Positions 62,265-64,000 of a stretch of DNA of 64,000 nucleotides are shown here, piece by piece. Numbering within the stretch: the stretch's first letter is position 1; each line of letters starts with the position of its first letter. The position numbers were made by a program, and so were the translations under genes. The notes under the pieces are model-generated. The model did not search any database. It was not told the DNA's origin and saw nothing but the letters and a program-made list of their open reading frames with translations. Location: contig UWOR01000006.1 in NCBI GenBank assembly GCA_900604495.1, forward strand, positions 131,968-195,967, read 5' to 3'. This DNA comes from Desulfovibrio sp. Marseille-P6017 (GTDB lineage: Bacteria; Bacillota_A; Clostridia; Peptostreptococcales; Peptostreptococcaceae).

Positions 62265-63170
62265 ATGGTTGAAATAGTAAGTATTGATGTAGGAAATATA
62301 ACTACTATAGGATTTACAAATGATAATCATAAGATTATTGAAAGTAGAATAAAGGAGTACACAAATATAAATGAACTTGGCTCAAATGATGTAATAGAGT
62401 TTGAAGGTAAAAAATATGTTGTTGAGCAAGGGGAATTTGAAAATAATTTAGTTAAACATGAAAAAGAAAACTTCTTGCCACTAATGTTTTATACAATAGC
62501 AAAAGTTACGGAAGAAGATCATGTAAATCTTGTTATAGGTATACCAGCAGGACAGTACAATGACAGAAAGGATGAACTAAAGGAATTTATAAAAGAAAAT
62601 AATTTTAGAAAAATATCTATAAATGATAATAAAAGACAAATATATATAGATAACGTATTAGTAGTTCCAGAATCATATGGATTAAAGGCTAATGGAGTTA
62701 TGGCTCAATGTGAAAAGGGGCTTGATACATTAGTAGTTGATATCGGTGGAGGTACTACTGATATAGCAGAATTCAATGAGAGTTATAACTTCATAGGTGG
62801 AGAGTCAATTAAGTATGGGTTATTAGACTTATATAGGGTTGCTAGAAAGGCACTAAGCAATAAGCCGTATAATCTAGATATAACTTTAGCAGATGCAAAA
62901 AAATACTTTGATGGCGATAAAGATTTATTAAATAAAGATACATCTTACAAAAATGAAATTATGCTACAAAGTATAAAGACAATAGTAAATGAGTTAAGAG
63001 GTTTATATCCAAACTTATCAAATACAAATATAATCCTTACAGGTGGTGGTGCTGAGAAAGTATATCCAACCTTTAAGAAATTATATCCTCAAACTATACC
63101 AGTAACTGATATAAAATCTAATGCTAAAGGATTTTATAAAATAGGAGTGAAAAAATGGCAAGAGAAATAA
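62265..63170 (+). CDS. parM: Actin-like plasmid segregation ATPase (ParM-like)
   Basis: The 301-residue actin-fold protein has phosphate-1 SIDVGNITTIGF, phosphate-2 VVDIGGGTTDIAEF (~162-175) and adenosine motif ILTGGGAEKVY (~265-275). ParM-type filaments push sister plasmids apart when capped by ParR bound to the centromere. AGGAGG ribosome site. It overlaps the adaptor gene by 16 bp. Confidence 0.92.
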   Translation: MVEIVSIDVGNITTIGFTNDNHKIIESRIKEYTNINELGSNDVIEFEGKKYVVEQGEFENNLVKHEKENFLPLMFYTIAKVTEEDHVNLVIGIPAGQYNDRKDELKEFIKENNFRKISINDNKRQIYIDNVLVVPESYGLKANGVMAQCEKGLDTLVVDIGGGTTDIAEFNESYNFIGGESIKYGLLDLYRVARKALSNKPYNLDITLADAKKYFDGDKDLLNKDTSYKNEIMLQSIKTIVNELRGLYPNLSNTNIILTGGGAEKVYPTFKKLYPQTIPVTDIKSNAKGFYKIGVKKWQEK

Positions 63171-63442
63171 GAGTAACTTTTACGGATAAAGAGGAGGATC
63201 TTTATAATTACATTGTAAGTAAAAGTTCTAAAACAGCATTTTTGAAAGACTTAGCTAGTGTAGAAAAGAAAAGAGAAGAAAATTATATTAATTCATCTCT
63301 AGAAAATCACTTAGATGAAATAGCAAATAAATTAATTAATAAAATAGGAGTTATTGAAACTTCAAATGATAATGATAAGGACAATGAAAATAAAACGCCT
63401 AATGTAGAATATGATTTTGATATTGAGGATTTAGATTTATAA
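63155..63442 (+). CDS. ParR-like centromere-binding adaptor
   Basis: The 95-residue product has a ribbon-helix-helix N-terminus (REIRVTFTDKEEDLYNYIV, SKTAFLKDLASVE) and an acidic disordered tail (DIEDLDL) that could bind the filament end. Position after parM and overlap support the pairing; the family match is from fold, not identity. Confidence 0.78.
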   Translation: MAREIRVTFTDKEEDLYNYIVSKSSKTAFLKDLASVEKKREENYINSSLENHLDEIANKLINKIGVIETSNDNDKDNENKTPNVEYDFDIEDLDL

Positions 63443-63460
63443 AAATAAAAAAAGAGACAC

Positions 63461-63517
63461 AACCCGAAGGTGTATGCCCCATACTTCGCAACTATGAGTA
63501 TACACCATTCGGTTATT
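63461..63517 (+). promoter_or_regulatory. Long imperfect hairpin before the 63553 gene
   Basis: AACCCGAAGGTGTAT and ATACACCATTCGGTT pair with few mismatches around ~25 nt. No T-run follows, so it is more likely an RNA structure or protein-binding site than a terminator. The downstream leader repeats GGTGTAT. Confidence 0.45.
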
Positions 63518-63552
63518 AAATTCAACAATAAAATAAGGACGGTGTATTTTTT

Positions 63553-63756
63553 ATGGAAAATTTAATAGTAAAATCAATTTTAGTGTTAGAAAAATTTGAA
63601 AAGGATAATGGTAAAATGGGAACTTTAATTGCTTTATTAATTTTAGCTATAGTAACTATTACTGCAATAGTAATTATTGGACTAACATTTAAATGCTGGT
63701 TAAGCATAGTTGAATATATATTCCCTAAACTATTTAATGGTTGGACATTAAGATAG
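63553..63756 (+). CDS. Small membrane protein (67 aa)
   Basis: ATG follows TAAGGACGG. A charged N-terminus (KSILVLEKFEKDNGK) precedes a long membrane helix (LIALLILAIVTITAIVIIGL) and a short tail. Not recognised; a holin-like or entry-exclusion role is possible. Confidence 0.6.
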   Translation: MENLIVKSILVLEKFEKDNGKMGTLIALLILAIVTITAIVIIGLTFKCWLSIVEYIFPKLFNGWTLR

Positions 63757-63857
63757 TGGAATATTATGTTATACGTTTAAAGGTAATACTAAGTTATTTA
63801 TTAGTATTACTTTTAGCGATATTAATAAATCAAATAAAGCAGATTAAAAAAACATAA
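63756..63857 (+). CDS. Tiny membrane peptide coupled to the 63553 gene (33 aa)
   Basis: A GTG start (TAGTG) overlaps the preceding stop. The peptide is a hydrophobic helix with basic tail (VILSYLLVLLLAILINQIK), typical of toxic or regulatory membrane peptides. Its last codons lie inside the 155-bp end repeat. Confidence 0.4.
   Translation: MEYYVIRLKVILSYLLVLLLAILINQIKQIKKT
63779..63814 (+). terminator. Terminator-like hairpin at the right end
   Basis: AAAGGTAATACTAA and TTAGTATTACTTTT form a perfect 14-bp stem. It overlaps the tiny peptide frame, so one of the two readings may be wrong. Confidence 0.6.
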
Positions 63858-64000
63858 AAATACAAATAACATAAAATTTATTATTTTATGTCGATATTGA
63901 AATTTAAACATTATATATGATTTTAGAACTGACATTACCAGTACATAACGATATCAACAGGGTTACTAACATAAATTAGCAAGTTATCAACATATTACTT
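63846..64000. repeat. Right copy of the 155-bp end repeat
   Basis: Identical to 29818-29972 over its whole visible length and cut by the window edge. See the left copy for context. Confidence 0.95.

Overview
The window is very AT-rich Firmicute DNA. The long-stem terminators, the ribDEBAH operon under an FMN riboswitch, and the clostridial-type phage genes point to the Peptostreptococcaceae (Clostridioides/Paraclostridium/Paeniclostridium group). This assignment is inferred from gene style, not from a database match. Region 1 (1-23 kb) is ordinary chromosome, nearly all on the minus strand. It holds an osmoprotectant ABC transporter fusion cut by the window edge, a flavin/ferredoxin protein, acetyltransferases, a PHP phosphatase, a TSUP permease, the riboflavin operon, a DMT transporter with a nearby MarR regulator, a ykkC-class riboswitch in front of a decayed radical SAM gene, a two-component system, an MgtE channel, a DUF819 membrane protein, a YkgJ-type protein and an ABC-F ATPase with an attenuator-like leader. 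Several loci here are broken: a GNAT acetyltransferase, a nitroreductase, the radical SAM gene and a metallophosphoesterase. Region 2 (23.2-29.8 kb) is a decaying accessory island. An ABC-transporter ATPase is cut off and joined to an HTH gene. Several secreted-protein genes follow, most of them broken, together with VanZ-like and endolysin-tail remnants. Two of the secreted genes share a paired promoter motif that matches the VirR-box layout known from Clostridium perfringens. Twin copies of a putative small RNA gene lie at its right edge. Region 3 (29.8-64 kb) looks like a complete 34,028-bp phage-plasmid. A siphophage late module reads leftward: terminase, HK97-type head, tail with a programmed frameshift, BppU-type fibre, holins and amidase. 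Upstream lie a late regulator, many small early genes, SSB, a DnaC-like loader and a DnaD-like organizer, and two XRE regulators at the divergent control point. To their right, reading rightward, is a plasmid module: a Rep-like protein with palindromic iterons inside its gene and an antisense-RNA/attenuator leader, an FtsK-type ATPase, a replication-relaxation-like protein, and an actin-like ParM with a ParR-like adaptor. No conventional integrase sits next to the lysis or repressor genes; the only tyrosine recombinase is a short one beside the terminase. An identical 155-bp sequence begins at both edges (29818 and 63846) and runs off the window at the right. The element is therefore either integrated by recombination at that sequence, tandemly duplicated, or a circular episome joined to the chromosome in assembly. 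The two halves probably work together: the phage half makes particles and lyses the cell, and the plasmid half replicates and segregates the prophage as an episome.
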